A stretch of DNA of 64,000 nucleotides from Cryptomeria japonica. Taxonomy: Eukaryota > Streptophyta > Pinopsida > Cupressales > Cupressaceae. The notes below the pieces were generated by a model. That model was not told the DNA's origin and did no database searches. It worked only from the letters and a program-made list of their open reading frames with translations. Location of the stretch: NCBI RefSeq assembly GCF_030272615.1, contig NC_081413.1, positions 333,104,302-333,168,301 of the forward strand, given 5' to 3'. Each line of letters begins with the position of its first letter. Position 1 is the first letter of the stretch. A program made the translations under genes and the position numbers. Positions 35,001-48,429 of the stretch are shown one piece after another.

Positions 35001-36822
35001 GTAAACATTTTTTTTTTTTTTTTTGATGCTTTAAAATAAAATATTTTTTTTGTCTTTAAAACAGTAATATATTAATATATACATTTATATATATACATAC
35101 ATATATATATATATATATATACTCTTTTCTTTTTTTTTAATGTATACATTTAAATATTCAGCATTAAAAAAAATAGTTTGACAGTCAATAATTAGTTCAT
35201 TTCTCATGTATAATTCATCAATATATTTAGCAGATATTCGATTTAAATACATGTATATATTTTTTTAAAACAGATTAGATTAGTGCAAAGATAATAGGTA
35301 TTGAAAATGTAAAACCTACATGTATAAAAAAAATACTTAAATCTACTATTGTTTTCCCTTAACTTAGAGCTAGTTATTTCAATAGAACAAAAATAGGATA
35401 AATATTATTTCCTTTTAATACATATAGATTTCCTTTGAATTTAAAAGTGACAATATTTAGATTTATGGATTTTCCACTAACATGCTTTTACTTAAAGGAA
35501 AAACAAGACAAAATTATTTTTATCCACAACTGCAAATAACATTTTCTAAAGTTCATTTAAACAATAAACAGATATAATGTATATTTCAATAATAACCCCT
35601 AAAATATCTATTTATGCTTTCTTGAGTTCAAATGATAAATGTAGATCAATATTTCTTTCTTCTCTTTTTTTTTTCAAAAGAGGTTGCTTTATTAGCATTT
35701 AGATTTACACAATATATATTTTTTTTGCACTACACTACTAGCTTCTAACTATTTTCATTTCTTTTCAAAAAGCTTAATAAAACATAAACAAATTTTTGTC
35801 CTAATATATTGCAACAAGTAGTTTTTCTTTTGATAAAAATTACCTCAAATAGCTAAATGGAAATAACCCTATTTCTTTATTCTTTTCTTAGCAGGAATAT
35901 GTTCAAGTAATAATTACATCTTTATTTCATAATGAAACTAAAATAAATAGTATATTCAATACATTTGATAACTTTTGAAATAGGTAGATCTCAATCTTAA
36001 CCTCTCATTTCTACTAATGAGGGCTTCCCAAACATAACATTTTGCCACTAAAATATAAATAAATTTATGATCCACTCAAGCCTTCTTCTTTCCTTCTCTT
36101 CCAAGCAACCTGCAATATAAAATTTATGGCTATGACCATGGAGAGCTCACTTCCCAGCCTAGGCTTACTAGAAGCCACCCCCGAGCTTGGAGAACCAAGC
36201 CCTAGATAGGTTACACACATGCAGACACAACAAGCAAGGAAAAAACATACAATAAACACATTCCCAACCAAGGCTACACTCCATCACTAAATGTGATGAT
36301 TTTACATGGGTGGTAGTGGACCAAGTACCCTGAGGAGACTGCAAAAAAGGTAGATCATAATGCCACCTCATGGCAAACAAAGATATTTCACAAGTTCATT
36401 AAACCCACATTCCTTATGCCCCCCAAGGCATTCATGCCATACTTTCTCCCCTTATGACCCCCAAATGCACAAACCAGGCCATGCAGCAAGGGTCACATAT
36501 ACACCCCTTGAGTTTGCTCTCATACTGAGAGTCTCTCACTCGAGGGCTGTCAAACTTCTACCACCCACAAGACCATCCTACTCTCCCAAGAGTAGGAGAT
36601 CTTGGTTACTTCCAAATCACAAGAAGATGCATAAAAGAAGTAATAGATAGATCACATAATAAATTTCACAAAGGAAAATACAAGAAACAACTTTTTCATA
36701 CATGCCATTTTTCCAACATAACATGCAACATAAAAAGAAATGAAAAGGAGAGGATAATCCAACCTTCAACCTACCCAAAGGTTTGCTAGAACTAGTTTGA
36801 GGATGAGCCACCCAAACCCACA

Positions 36823-36835
36823 ATCCTCCCCTCTA
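36823..36835 (-). other. Polypurine tract of the outer element
   Basis: The minus strand reads TAGAGGGGAGGAT immediately before the LTR start TGTGGG. Confidence 0.65.
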
Positions 36836-38896
36836 CACTTAGCCAAATTTTAAATCCAAAAACCAACTTTTCAAAATGCACAGTCTCCAAAAATGGAGAG
36901 TGGATGATTACCCACAAAATCTCTCATTCTTGCCTAAGAAGGCCTCAGTGAGAGTTCTCACAGGTTTCTAAAATTGGAAAAGGAAAAAGTCAAAAAAAGA
37001 TCAAAAAAAGGATCTCTCATCAAAAGGGAAGGTTATCTAACCTAGATGACACCTTCTAATTTTGAATTTTCGCACATCTTAGAAAACCCACTTTTTGGGG
37101 TGACTAAACAGTCACATGGAAGTAGACACGTGCCTAAAAACACTCCTAACTCATAGGTATACCTTATGGGCTTTAGGAAACACCTTTAAACTACCCCTAG
37201 GAGTCCATTTGACCCCTTATAAACCCATCTGAAGTTTTTTTTCGGGTCAAACTTTAGTTAACCACTCCAAAAATTCTCTACCCAAGGAAAATTTAGAAAT
37301 ACATTCAAATGTTTGAAAAAGCTATGGTTGAAACAACTCCCTCCAAGAGAGAAGTCAAAAATCAAGACATAAATCAGCACATGTGTCAAGTGACACAATA
37401 AAATACATTACAAAATTACACAGGGAAATTGTCTCTTGTTTGATTTAAATAAATCAATAAATAAAATTTAACACACATGCATCATTTACTATTACAAATA
37501 AAATACGATACATACAGGGTGTTGTCTCTCCAAATAGACAACCCCTGGCTTTACGAATGTACATAGGTCTAGGTTTGGTTCTCCATAGTGTTTCCATGGT
37601 CACATGGATAATTTTTTTGCGCATCTCAATTACACATTAGTAATTCCAAATAACCTCATATAATATTAAGCACATGAATAAGAATACACATCAAACACTC
37701 TGCATACAATTTACATTTAACCAAATTGATATATCTTATATCCAAATAAATCCGCATAAGCAATTATCATAATAATCATAATTTTGATCCATACATAAGA
37801 CATGCATCCTATTTCTATCATCATAGTAAAGTCCTGCAAATCCAATAATGACATACATCATCTTAAAGTTATCTTATTCTAGAATCATATAAAGTTACGT
37901 ATCCATAACACATCAAAAAGTACACTGCAAGGTGAAATAATCCTGTAACCTGGTTCGATTACTTTTCTCACCAATCTATCCATCTAACATAGCCCATCCT
38001 ATTGAGTTATAGCATTTATTAGTAAGGTCAACCATGGTCAACTGAGTTAACCAGAGCTTGATCGGGGAGGGGCTCTACATCCTCCTCCCCTAGAGATGGA
38101 CTTACTCCTAGAAGTCACATGAGCAAAATACGAAATAGGGACATAACATTTGCCACAATTTCAATAGGTTACTCTAAATATTATCTTGCCTACTAGAAAG
38201 ATGCATTACCAAAAACAACTTATTATTGTAATTAGTTTACTATCTTCATAAGGTTAAATTCTTACATTTCCCTTCAATCTCAGGTAGGTGTTTACAAATT
38301 TCTATCTTTCAACAACTTACGTTAATGCACCATCCAAATTATATCAATAACACACATCATCTCGCATAATCAAGGTTACACATGATAGTTTACTTATTAA
38401 TTTCTAGGAGTCAAACTTATTAAGGGTTCGTGTAAAACATGTTTATCCCACTGCAATTGTCATCCATGCTCGCCACTAAAGAGAATTGACATCACAATTT
38501 ATCCATAATGAATCTACTTATTTTACATCTAGGTGCCTCATAAGGGGGTTAATCACATATTTGGTAAACCACCCTAGGTGCATGATTTCTTCCAACATCC
38601 TTAGGCAACAAGGAATAATCAAGTTTAAGTTCTTTGAATCTACCCATAAGTAGGGAAAATTTTCTACTTCTAGGGCCCACAATGCTTGGTATTTCTAGGC
38701 ACCAAGGTGTTAGTTTCATAGGTACATTATTTGCAAAACCCAAACATTAAGGTACATAACCATCCCATTCTAAGGGAGTGATGCAAATTAATAATTATTA
38801 TTTCTTTTTTGATCTCATCCATGCAATCATCTCCATACACATGCCAAATTTACCAGTCTGCAATTATCATCATTTTCACAATTCATTAGGCCTAGA

Positions 38897-38939
<43 letters not shown>

Positions 38940-39699
38940 TATATATATTTATTTATTTATTTATTTTTTTTATAATTTCCTTTCTTAGATTACTCGCAAA
39001 TAATTTTATTTAGGAGAATATTCCTTTCTTTACCTTATTTTGAAATAACATTCTTTGTTTATTCTGTGTGCCTAATTTCACTCCTTGCGGTATTCTCCCT
39101 TGACACACTATCAGTGGTTCAATGAACATGATAGATATTACACAAATCACATCACTAGGGCTATCTATAATAACGTCAAAATGACCACTTAACACTTTAA
39201 AAGATTAAAATAAAATTTACTTTCACCAAGTCCAATCAAAGAAGAAAAGTGTCGGCAATTGAAAGATATTAAAATTAGCAACATGGCAAGTGCCATAGCT
39301 CCAATAAAAAGAAACATAAATTTAATGGTCCTTTCATCATAAAAATAAATAAATAAAAATAAAGTACTAGCCCCTAGATCGCAAAATACTATTCAAAGAA
39401 AGTCAAAAATACTGTCGAATCAAAACTCGAAACAAGATGACCATACTAGCCATGCTATAGGGAGTAACCGCAACACATCACCCAAGATCACATGTCCTGA
39501 GTGTGTTAGGAAGTGATTATTAGACTCTTGAGATTCTTAGATTATCTATATTCCTTTATTATTTACGAAATATCTTATACACATGAGATTGCAATCGTTT
39601 TAAAGATCATGTCCCATTTTAACCTTCACATGATTGCTATCGCAAGCCACACTTTCTGACATAATCCATTATCTATTTAGGGTTATTAACATCCATAAT
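36836..39699. other. 3' part of the outer element's interior, no gene
   Basis: Low-GC sequence with a (CA)n run and no gag or pol motif on either strand. A 64-codon minus-strand frame (38743-38549) has no recognisable feature. The exact start of the LINE inserted to its right is not resolved. Confidence 0.5.
38898..38935. repeat. (CA)n microsatellite
   Basis: Uninterrupted CA dinucleotide run of about 38 bases, followed by TATATA and (TTTA)n. Confidence 0.95.
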
Positions 39700-39784
39700 T
39701 ATATCTAACAGGTGATTGCACTAACTCTACCATCCTCCATCCATTCTTCTAGGACTTCCATTAATTTTCTTGGTATGCTAAACC

Positions 39785-41902
39785 TTGGTTCAATATTACG
39801 TGGTAACTCATGCATCGACACTTTCATGTCTTACTCACATGCGGTGGATAGTTCGGCACAAAATTGTCACTTGTATACTCAAAATTGTCACTTGTGACTT
39901 GGCTTATGACAAATTCCTGCCGGCTTCATCATATTTTTGCAAATTTACAAGTAATTTTGTTCCAAAACTTTCACATTCTTATTATAAATCTTCTGTTCCC
40001 AAGGCATTAATATTTCAAGGCATTCCGGGTGCTCATCTTGTTGATCACCCAAAGACTCCTTTTAAGCATTTTCATTCTTTTTTTGGTTCTAAAAAACCTA
40101 GGAAGCATAGGTATGTTTCGCCTCAACCGCCATTCGACATCTATGATGGCTCCCCACATCTTGATGGTTTTTCCCCATTAGCTTCTTCTAGATCTCCCTC
40201 CCAGGATTGTAATCCTTCCCTCCCATCTTATGTCACCTAGCCAAATAACACTTTGGTTTCGCATGCTCACTTCCTTTCTTCCTTGAATGAAATTCATGTT
40301 GCTAAATGAGCTCCCTTCCATCCAAATCCACTTCCCCATAACTCTCCCTTTGCATTTTCCAATTCGATAAGGGGTAATCCACATTCTTCTGTGCAGTATA
40401 AGGTTATATTCCTTGATTACATGATTCGGGACTCTGTGAAGTTATTGTGTTCTACTGCCCTCATTGGTAAGCTTCTTTCTCTAGTTTCTTTTGGTAAACT
40501 ATTAACATGGGCAAAGTCTAATTGGGATTGTATGAAGGATTTATTTCTGTTTGATAAAGATTCTCTATATTTCATTGTGATTTCCGATTCTGAAAAGTAT
40601 AGGGATTGTGTGAATAAATTTAAAGGGTGGTTTTGTTTTGGGATAGGAATTTTTACCTATTCTTGGTCTCCTCATTTTGATATTCAATCAGCGAAGCCAC
40701 TATTTATGCCCTTCTAGGTAACTTTCCTGGGTCTTCCTTTGGAGTATCGTGATATGTATATGGTTGAAATCTTGGCAAACAAATTGGGCATTTTTATTAA
40801 GCATGATTTAGTTCCTTTTGAACAACCTCATCTTCCGGTTAGGGTTTTCTTGTTATTAAATCTATCTAAACCCATTCCCTCTAAGATTACTATTTGCTCC
40901 AAATATAGTGCATGGATTCAGCCTATGGTGATTCAAGATTCGATTGCTATTCATTCTTGTGCTCCGTTACTTGGCCATTTCACCTCTCAATGTTGTGGTA
41001 ATTCTGATGCATCTTTACAAGTTTGTTCATATTTTTCATCTGATTTTCGCCAATGTTCCCTTTTTAAAAGTAAGGATCGTCAGTCTTTAAAGGATCATAA
41101 TGTTAAGGATTCTGCTCCTTTACCTCTTTCTGTTACATCTCTCGTTTCTTTTTCTAGATATACAGTATGTGATGTGCCTCTGATGGATTTTACTTTTCTC
41201 TGCTCTCTGGCCATGTTCTTCTCTGTTCTATCTACCATTCATCGGTTTTGTTCTATTAAGCTTCTTCCTAGTCCTTTCAAGGATTATTGGTCTTCTGAAT
41301 TTCATTTTGAACCTTTTCTGTTCTCTTCTGCGAGTTTTTTTCAAATTTCTTGTCCTTCGGTTCCATTTCCAAAATTGTTGTTACCTTCGAATGGTTGCAC
41401 AAACCATTGTTTTGTTAATTCTTTTCCTCATTCTTCTTTTGTGGGTCTGGCGGATGATACCAAAATTGTTCATAGTTTGAGTTTTGATAGTGATTCTTTT
41501 TTGCCCTGTCCAAGGTCTCCTTCTTCTCTTTCCATTTCTGAAGAGAAGATTCAGCTTATTACTTTAGATATTTTATTTTCAGTTTCTTTTGATCTATTTG
41601 ATGAGATTGTTGCAAAGGAATTTCCTGAATTTTCTTTTTCTTTTGCTTCTGCCTCTTCGGGGCCTATCCATGATGGTTGTCATGTTTCCTCTTCTTAGCC
41701 AAGTTCAGTTGAAGGTGTGGATGCGAATCTTATTGATAGTCCATCTTCAACTGTTTCTAATGTGTATGGATTTGATTTCTCTCAGAAGCTAGCCTTGGAG
41801 CAATCTCCTTCTGTTTCCCCCCTTATTGTTAAAACTTCTAAGAAGAGGGGTCGAAAGCCAAAATTGGCTAAAATAAAGGAGGAGATTGCAGATGGTATTT
41901 AA
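39785..41902 (+). pseudogene. LINE ORF1, DUF4283-like nucleic-acid-binding protein
   Basis: Frames at 39785-40240, 40391-40717, 40739-41698 and 41717-41902 carry consecutive parts of one protein, separated by stops and at least one frame change. The middle part (KDLFLFDKDSLYFIVISDSE, later LGLPLEYRDMYMVEILANKL) matches the DUF4283 pattern of plant LINE ORF1. A reduced zinc knuckle, CAPLLGHFTSQC (about 40958-40993), has lost its first Cys pair. The C-terminus ends in KKRGRKPKLAKIK, an AT-hook-like basic motif. In L1-type LINEs ORF1 binds the element RNA. The stop at 41696-41698 removes the basic tail. Confidence 0.75.
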
Positions 41903-41970
41903 TCCACTATTGTAGAGAAATTTTCTTCCCATGTCAAAACAAGGAGGGCATGTTGCTCTCCTTGTGATAA

Positions 41971-44900
41971 ATGAGGATTTTATCTTGGAATGTCAGGGGC
42001 TTAAATGCCTGTGACAAAAGGGGAAGGATCAAGAAATTTCTTGATTCTTCAAAATTGGACATCATCCTATTGCAAGAGTCTAAACTTTCTCAAGATTCTT
42101 TTGATAACATAATTTCCAAATGGTCCCTTTGGAAAGCTATTCATGTTCCTTCTTTGGGTGCTTCTGGTGGTCTTATAACTTTATGGGATCCTAAATCAGT
42201 CAAAGTTGAGATGTTATCTTTTGCTTCTCATTGACAGTTGTTAAAGGTTGACTGGTTTGAAGTATCTTTTGTTCTGTTTAATATTTACGGTCCGACTTCT
42301 CCTTTAGATAAAACCAACTTATGGGATTCCTTATCTGAATTGTTTTTATGATATGATGATTTTTTTATTGTGCTTGGGGGTGATTTTAATGCTCTCCTTT
42401 CCTCGAATGAAAAAAAGGGGGTAATCCTACAACTCAGAAGGTTATTAATGACTTTTCTTCCTTTGTACAAAATAATGCATTATTTGATATTTTCCCTTCT
42501 AATGGTTCTTTCACTTGGACTAATAGGAGATCTAAATGCTAGATTCCCTCTCGCCTTGACAGATTTCTTATTTCCCTAAACCTATGTCTGAGCAACTTTT
42601 CCTTTTATTTTGAGATTCTTACCTCCTCAGATTCTGACCATTTCCCAATTTTGCTCAATTTTGATAAATTGGATCATGTTCCCTTTGTTAGACCTTCTTT
42701 TAAGTTTGAGAAAATGTGTTTCACTCATCCTCATTTTCTTTCTTTATTAAAGCAATGGTGGATAAGTGCTCCATTTTGCAAAGGGACTAAGATGTTCCAG
42801 TTTTATTCCAAACTGAAATTCATGAAATCTCAAATTATGACTTGGAATAAATTGGTCTTTAAGAATATTTTTCATGAAAAAGAGGCAGTTGCCAATGATT
42901 TGAAGGTTTTTAATGAGGAGATTATTAGACATGGCACTAATTCCTCCACTAATGATGCTCAAAATAAATTGCAAGCTTACTGGGAGATCCTTTGCTCCCA
43001 GGTTGAAATCTATTGGCAGCAAAAATATCGTGAGGTTTGGCTTAAAGAAGGTGACAGGAATACTGCCTTCTTTCAAGCTGAAGCCAAGCTTGAAAGAGCT
43101 ACTTCTACAATTTTTAGTATTAAGGATTCTAAGTCTGGTTATGTCCTTAATTAAGATCAGCAGATTAGAGAGGAAGGGGTGTCCTTTTTTTAGGAATTGT
43201 TATCTCCTTCTTTTTCTTCTTCCTCCATGGATCATCATGTGGATTTTCTTTTAGATTCTATCCCCTCCCTTGTTTCCCATGAGGATAATGACTTTCTTAT
43301 GAGGCCTTTTTCTTTAGATGAGCTTCATTCTGTTGTTTTTTCCATGGCCTCTGACAAAGCTCCAGGTCCTGATGGGTTTACTATCTTGTTCTTTCAGAAA
43401 TGTTGGGATTTTATTGGTTTTGACTTATTAATGGATTTGGAAGAGTCTAGGAGGGGTGGGTATATCCTAAAAAAATTTAACATCACTTATATTGCCCTTA
43501 TCCTGAAATCTGAGAATCCCCAAACTTTTGCTGAATTTAGACCCATTTCTTTGTGCAACTCTATTTACAAAATCTTCACCAAGGCTATTTATTTAAGACT
43601 TAAAATTCTCCTTCCTCATATCATCTCTCCTCAATAAGGAGGTTTTGTTCCAGGTCGGGAAACTCATGAGGGAGAAATTGTTGCTCATGAAACTATACAT
43701 TCCATAAATACGTCCAATATCCCAGCTTTTGTGGTCAAACTTGATATGATGAAGGCTTATGATAAAGTTTGTTGGGATTTTTTGCTCAAAGTTTTGAGAA
43801 AATTTGGTTTCTCTGAAAGCTGGTGTAAATGGATCAAGAGTTGTATTTCTACTACTTCATTTTCTGTCATCATTAATGGAGTTCCCTCTAGATACTTTTC
43901 TTCAACCCAGGGTGTTAGACAAGGAGATCCTTTATCTCCTTTCTTATTTATCATTATGGCAGAAGATTTTAGTCAATTGGTTATTAAGAAAAGGGATCTG
44001 GGCTTTTGGAAAGGGGTATTAATTCCTAACTCTTATATGTCAATAACTCATAACCTTTTTGCCGATGATACACTTTTATTTGGGTCTTCTTCTATCTAAG
44101 AGGCTACTCATATCAAATTTATTTTGGATACTTATACTGCTGGATCTGGCCAATAGATTAGCCCCAATAGATCCAAGATCTTCATTTTTAATACTCCTTA
44201 GTTGGTGGCTGATAGACTTGTGAATATCTTAGGTTTCCCAGTAGACTCTCTTCCTTCTACCTATTTGGGGATTCTTTTCTTTATGGGATCTGCTAAGTCT
44301 TCTATTTGGAATTCGGTTATTGAGAGACTTAAATCTCGTATTTCTGCTTGGAAGGCTAGGTGGTTGTCTCTTTCAGGTAGGATACTTCTCATTAAAACAG
44401 TCCTATCTGCCATTCCCAATTACTATATCTTAGTTCTTCAAGCTCCCAGATTAGTCATCTCCCAAATTGAAAAGATTATTCGATCTTTTCTTTGGAAAAA
44501 CAACATGACAGAAGATAAAAAAATTCCACTGATTTCTTTGACCAAGATGTCTCTTTCCAAGCAAGTTGGTGGTGCTGGGATTCATGACTTATCTAAAAGA
44601 AATAGGGCTTTTGGGGGCAAATTTGTTTGGTCTATGTATACTAAGCCCCAATCTTTGTGGTGCCAAATTATGTAGGCTAAGTATTTGGATTCCTAGAACC
44701 CTGCTAGGATCTTCACAATTTCTAATCCTCCATAGGGGTCTACTATTTGGAACTTTTTGATCTCATGTAGGGAAGTGGTCTCTAATTTTCTCTCCTGGTA
44801 GGTCCACTCGAGGGAGAACATTCTTTTTTGGAAAAACTCCTGGAATGGCTTTCCCCCTCTTTCGCAGCATGATTCTCTTGCTTCTATTTCAGTTGTTCTT

Positions 44901-45251
44901 TCTCAATCATGGGGAGTTAGATTGGTTGATTATGTAGATAGTGTTGATCTATTTTCTCTCAAGGTCTCATGGAAGGATCCCTCTACTCTGCCATTGTCCT
45001 TGCAGGAAATTCAAAATTTTAAATCTATTTTGCAAGACCGAGTGGCTTTCCTTTCTAACATCAAAGATCAACTTATTTGGCGCCCTTCTAAATCAGGAAA
45101 CTACTCTGTTAAAGAAGGATATTTTGTTGTTCCACAGATGGCCAATCAAAATGCTCCTCATCGTGATCATTTGGGTTCTTTATTAGCATTAAAAGATATG
45201 CCAATTTCTCCTGGCACAAATAATATGGCTGAGGCTTGTGCTCTTTTAGAA
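41971..45251 (+). pseudogene. LINE ORF2: endonuclease, RT and start of RNase H
   Basis: Begins with MRILSWNVRGLNACDKRGRI and LLQESKLSQD, the APE-type endonuclease, with GDFN at about 42379. A frameshift occurs in the A/G run near 42410-42425. The RT then shows the DKAPGPDG-type block (43352), KLDMMKAYDKVCWDFL (first Asp, 43736), GVRQGDPLSPFLF and LFADDTLLFG (44059). A zinc-binding region starts at IWRPSKSGNYSVKEGYF (45076). From KEGYF the text jumps to RDHLGSLLALKDMP, already inside RNase H, so the zinc finger and the first RNase H Asp are deleted. Stops stand at 42232, 42540, 43153, 43191, 43636, 44097 and 44673. Confidence 0.9.
45247..45251. other. Left TAGAA target-site duplication of the LARD
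   Basis: TAGAA directly precedes the LTR start TGTAATGCCC and is repeated at 58608-58612. Confidence 0.95.
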
Positions 45252-46214
45252 TGTAATGCCCATACCCTAGTCGGACTTTTAAAACCCGTTTAACCTTGAC
45301 TGACTTCCTAGGTGGCATTCTCGAATGGTAGATTAACCGATATACAATGTGTAGTTTAGATAATATAAATAAACTGAGCATACTTATTATTGTGTTTTTT
45401 TGCATCGATTCACGTGTAAATGCAATTGTTCCTAACCCTTGTGATAAATCTTGAGCTAACATCTTCATTGAATATATATTTGTATATGCATGCTTGTATG
45501 AATTCATGGGTGCAGGAGATTTCAGGTACAACACTGCTTAGGGCAAGGTTCATCTCCTTTGGAATTTGCAAGGTTGAGTATGCTCGTTCATCTTTTGAAT
45601 TCGGATTTAGTGGTCATATAACTCTCGTCTTGCCTTAGCCATGGTTAGGTGAGCATCGTGTGTGGATTCGTGGGCTTGCTCTTCAATGGGATGCGTGTCG
45701 AGTGATTTGGAGGACTTCCTCGATTTGCATGCCATGCACGAGGTAAGTGAGGTTTGTGATCCTAAGTATTAAATTTAAATTTATGAGTAGACGAGCGCAT
45801 TAGAAATTTAGAAATTTAAATGGGTAACTTCTTCTATATGATTAATCACTAATTTAAGAGATTGCTTTAAATTGTTATTGTAGCAAGCTTAAGGTGTTTA
45901 ACTGAGGTTAGTGTGCCCATTTACGCATTTGTAACTTTTATGCATTTGTAGTTGAGAAATTTGAATAAACAAGACTCTTGCATTAGATTAGTCATTTATT
46001 TAAAAATGTCGCTTTATTAAGTTATAGCGAGTTAATTTAATAGTTAATTTTAATAACTACGATTTTAATAAATTATGCATTTTAGAAAGGAAAATTTTTA
46101 AAGTCGTTTGGGAGATAGTAATAAATTACTCATTTTCGCATTTTGGAAGAAAAGGGATAAATTATTATTATTTAAACGAAAATTATTTCCTTTTTACTTG
46201 TATAGTTGACATAG

Positions 46215-46223
46215 TATAAAAAG
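46215..46223 (+). promoter_or_regulatory. Candidate LTR TATA box
   Basis: TATAAAAAG, repeated in the 3' LTR at 54807-54815. It lies about 960 bases into the LTR. Promoter use is inferred only from the motif. Confidence 0.3.
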
Positions 46224-46988
46224 ATTGATTCTTAGAAAATTAAAATTTAAATTAAAACGCCTTACCCGGTAAGTAGTCCCAAAATATAAATGTAGGCCTA
46301 AATCGATATTAAGAAATAAAAAATTTAAAACTCAATAAGAAAAAGAAGCATTTTAATTTTAATAAGGGAAAACATATAAGATTAATAAGTAATGGAAATT
46401 AGGGCAAAAATTAGGGCTTTCTTTTTAATCTTGTTTGGTAAGCATTTTGGGGTTCTTCTTGGCCTTTGGGTTTTTTTTGGAAAAACATGGTTCTTGCAAG
46501 GGAGTTTGGGGATTTTGGAGAGAAATGAGGAATGAGAACAGCTGATTTGGGAGCTCATCTTCATCAAAATCCCTTCCCGGAAAGCGTTTGGAGGTAAGAA
46601 ATTTTGATCTCCCCTTTTGTTTTTTTTTGTTATGCCCTCCATGAAATGCTGGAAAAACAGAGAGGGTTGCTACCCATGAATGGTTATTAAGATTCAGTTT
46701 TTCAGTTGGTTGTTGCTATGAAAATTCTGGAAAAATGTATTGATTATGAGTTTCTTGCAAAATAGGAGGTTTGTTTTTGGAATGTGAGTTTCTTCAAAGA
46801 ATAAACAAATAAAGAGGTTGCTGGAAAACGTTTTTCTTTAACCCCTGTCTGTGAGACTGAGTTAAGCTTCTGGAAACTGTTATATTTTTTATGACTGTTT
46901 TTTTTCTGTTTTTACCATAACAAATTATATTTTAAAAAAAAAAAAAAAAAATTTAAAAAAAAAGGGTTTTATTGCCCCCCACGGCATT

Positions 46989-47083
46989 GCTACCAGTTGG
47001 TAGCGATCTGCTACCAAATGGTAGCAGCGCTACCTTTGGTAGCGCCCTGCTACCATTTGGTAGCAGCGCTACCAAAAGGTAGC
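46989..47083. repeat. Five consecutive GCTACC...GGTAGC hairpins
   Basis: Perfect 6- to 7-base arms with 2- to 4-base loops at 46989-47004, 47010-47025, 47029-47043, 47049-47064 and 47068-47083. The spacers are 3-5 bases and the loops differ, so the arms are conserved while the loops vary. The same cluster lies in the 3' LTR at 55581-55675, with one change between hairpins. Confidence 0.95.
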
Positions 47084-47107
47084 TAGGCTGCCAAGGATGG
47101 GGGAGGG

Positions 47108-47129
47108 CCCACGTGGATGTCCACGTGGG
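47108..47129. promoter_or_regulatory. Palindromic double G-box
   Basis: CCCACGTGGA-TG-TCCACGTGGG: two CACGTG cores in a 22-base inverted repeat. CACGTG is the established core bound by plant bZIP and bHLH factors (G-box/ABRE type). The same sequence is in the 3' LTR at 55700-55721. Confidence 0.75.
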
Positions 47130-48429
47130 TACCCTCTCCCCTCTTTTCTTTTTTGAAATTTAAAAAAAAAAACAGTTTGTGTTATTTGTTTTATTTAATT
47201 ATTATTATTTTATTTTATATAATTTGTTTTTTTTTTTAAAAAGGGGGTTCAGTTTAATGGATTTTTAATTAATAATTGTGTATTATTTTATATAATATGT
47301 TTAGAAGAAAAAAAAAAGGAGATATATGCATGTCACCTGAAAAAAAAAGAATTCAGATTGATTTAGTGAACTAAAAAAAAAATTAGTATAAGGGATTTAC
47401 TTTTAATTCCTTGATAATATTCAATTTTAAATTCAATTCTTATACTATTAATTTTGGATTATAAATTAATATATATTTGGACTTTAGGGAATCAACTTTA
47501 GTAAACCCATACTTGAATACAAGTTTGCCTTTAAATTTCATATTGGTTTCAGCATACTCAAGTTAACTCTTATCTTTTTTTACATGGTCTAAATAGTCAT
47601 GGTGGACTAATACGAATTTTTGAATAAAAGTTAAATTATCAAATCCGTAAACTTGTTCGACATTAATGGTTAGACAGATATGGTAAACGAACACCTCTTC
47701 CGGATTATGCTCATGTAGGTTTAAATTTTCTATAATAGAATTTGGTTATGGAATGGCAAGACTTGTCATGATAGTGGATGGTTATAAGTCGGTTAAACCC
47801 CCTTAGTTAGGCTACCATCAAACAATAGAATTTTGGTTTGTTTGTCTTCTTGGTTATGTTTTAATTTGACCCGTTTTAAAAAGGGATCACTATGTAATAA
47901 ACTAACGAGGTAGAGGTGGAATGGTGTATGTGTTCGCCTAAAAGGCAAGATTGTAAAGACATGTAATTATGTAACCTTAACTATAATAAATACCAAAAGG
48001 GTCTTGCAGTTGAGCAGACCCGGAGATGTAGCCCATCCGGGGTGAACTCCGAGATCATATTCTGTGTCATGCGATGTTTATAGCGTACTTTGTTTTATGT
48101 TTTAAATTATCTTGAATGGTTGTATTTTTGCAAAGTGTATGGTGTAAATTAAATGAATTCAAATTTAAATGTATAACATTTTTCATATGGGTAAACGTAG
48201 TTATTCAAGATCATAAAACGTTGGGAATTATGAATAGGGCATGGTATTTAAATATTGAAATTAAAGTGTGGAAAAAAAAAAAGTAAATTGGTAATGTTAA
48301 TTTGAATTGTAATAGTGGAAGAAATCTAGACAGAATTACTTCATTGGATTAATTGTTAAAAGGTATGTTAATTGGAATGAATGTAAAGAGGGGAAAACAA
48401 AGTTAAAAAAAATTATGCCACAATTCCTA

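Larger units (their letters stand above)
33401..36822 (-). repeat. 3' LTR of the outer element (about 3.4 kb)
   Basis: The minus strand starts TGTGGGTTTGGGTGGC at 36822 and ends GGGCATGACA at 33401. The portion 33401 to about 35670 is confirmed by alignment with 61772-64000. The rest, to 36822, is inferred from the TG end next to a purine tract. In the first 300 bases I count about 16 differences between the two copies, near 5 percent. Confidence 0.75.

Noticed and set aside
34699-35008. Arg/Pro-rich frames on both strands of the GC island
   Set aside because: Overlapping frames on both strands are expected at high GC; none is conserved intact between the LTR copies.
39000-39785. Target duplication for the LINE
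   Set aside because: Sequence after the A tail (CACTTAGGATTTG) has only a weak partial match near 39184; not good enough to claim.
45109-45534. 141-codon minus-strand frame across the LINE/LARD junction
   Set aside because: It spans an insertion boundary and is antisense to both elements, so it is a chance frame.
46382-46642. 86-codon frame present twice (also 54974-55234)
   Set aside because: The duplication is explained by the two LTRs, and the frame has no recognisable feature.
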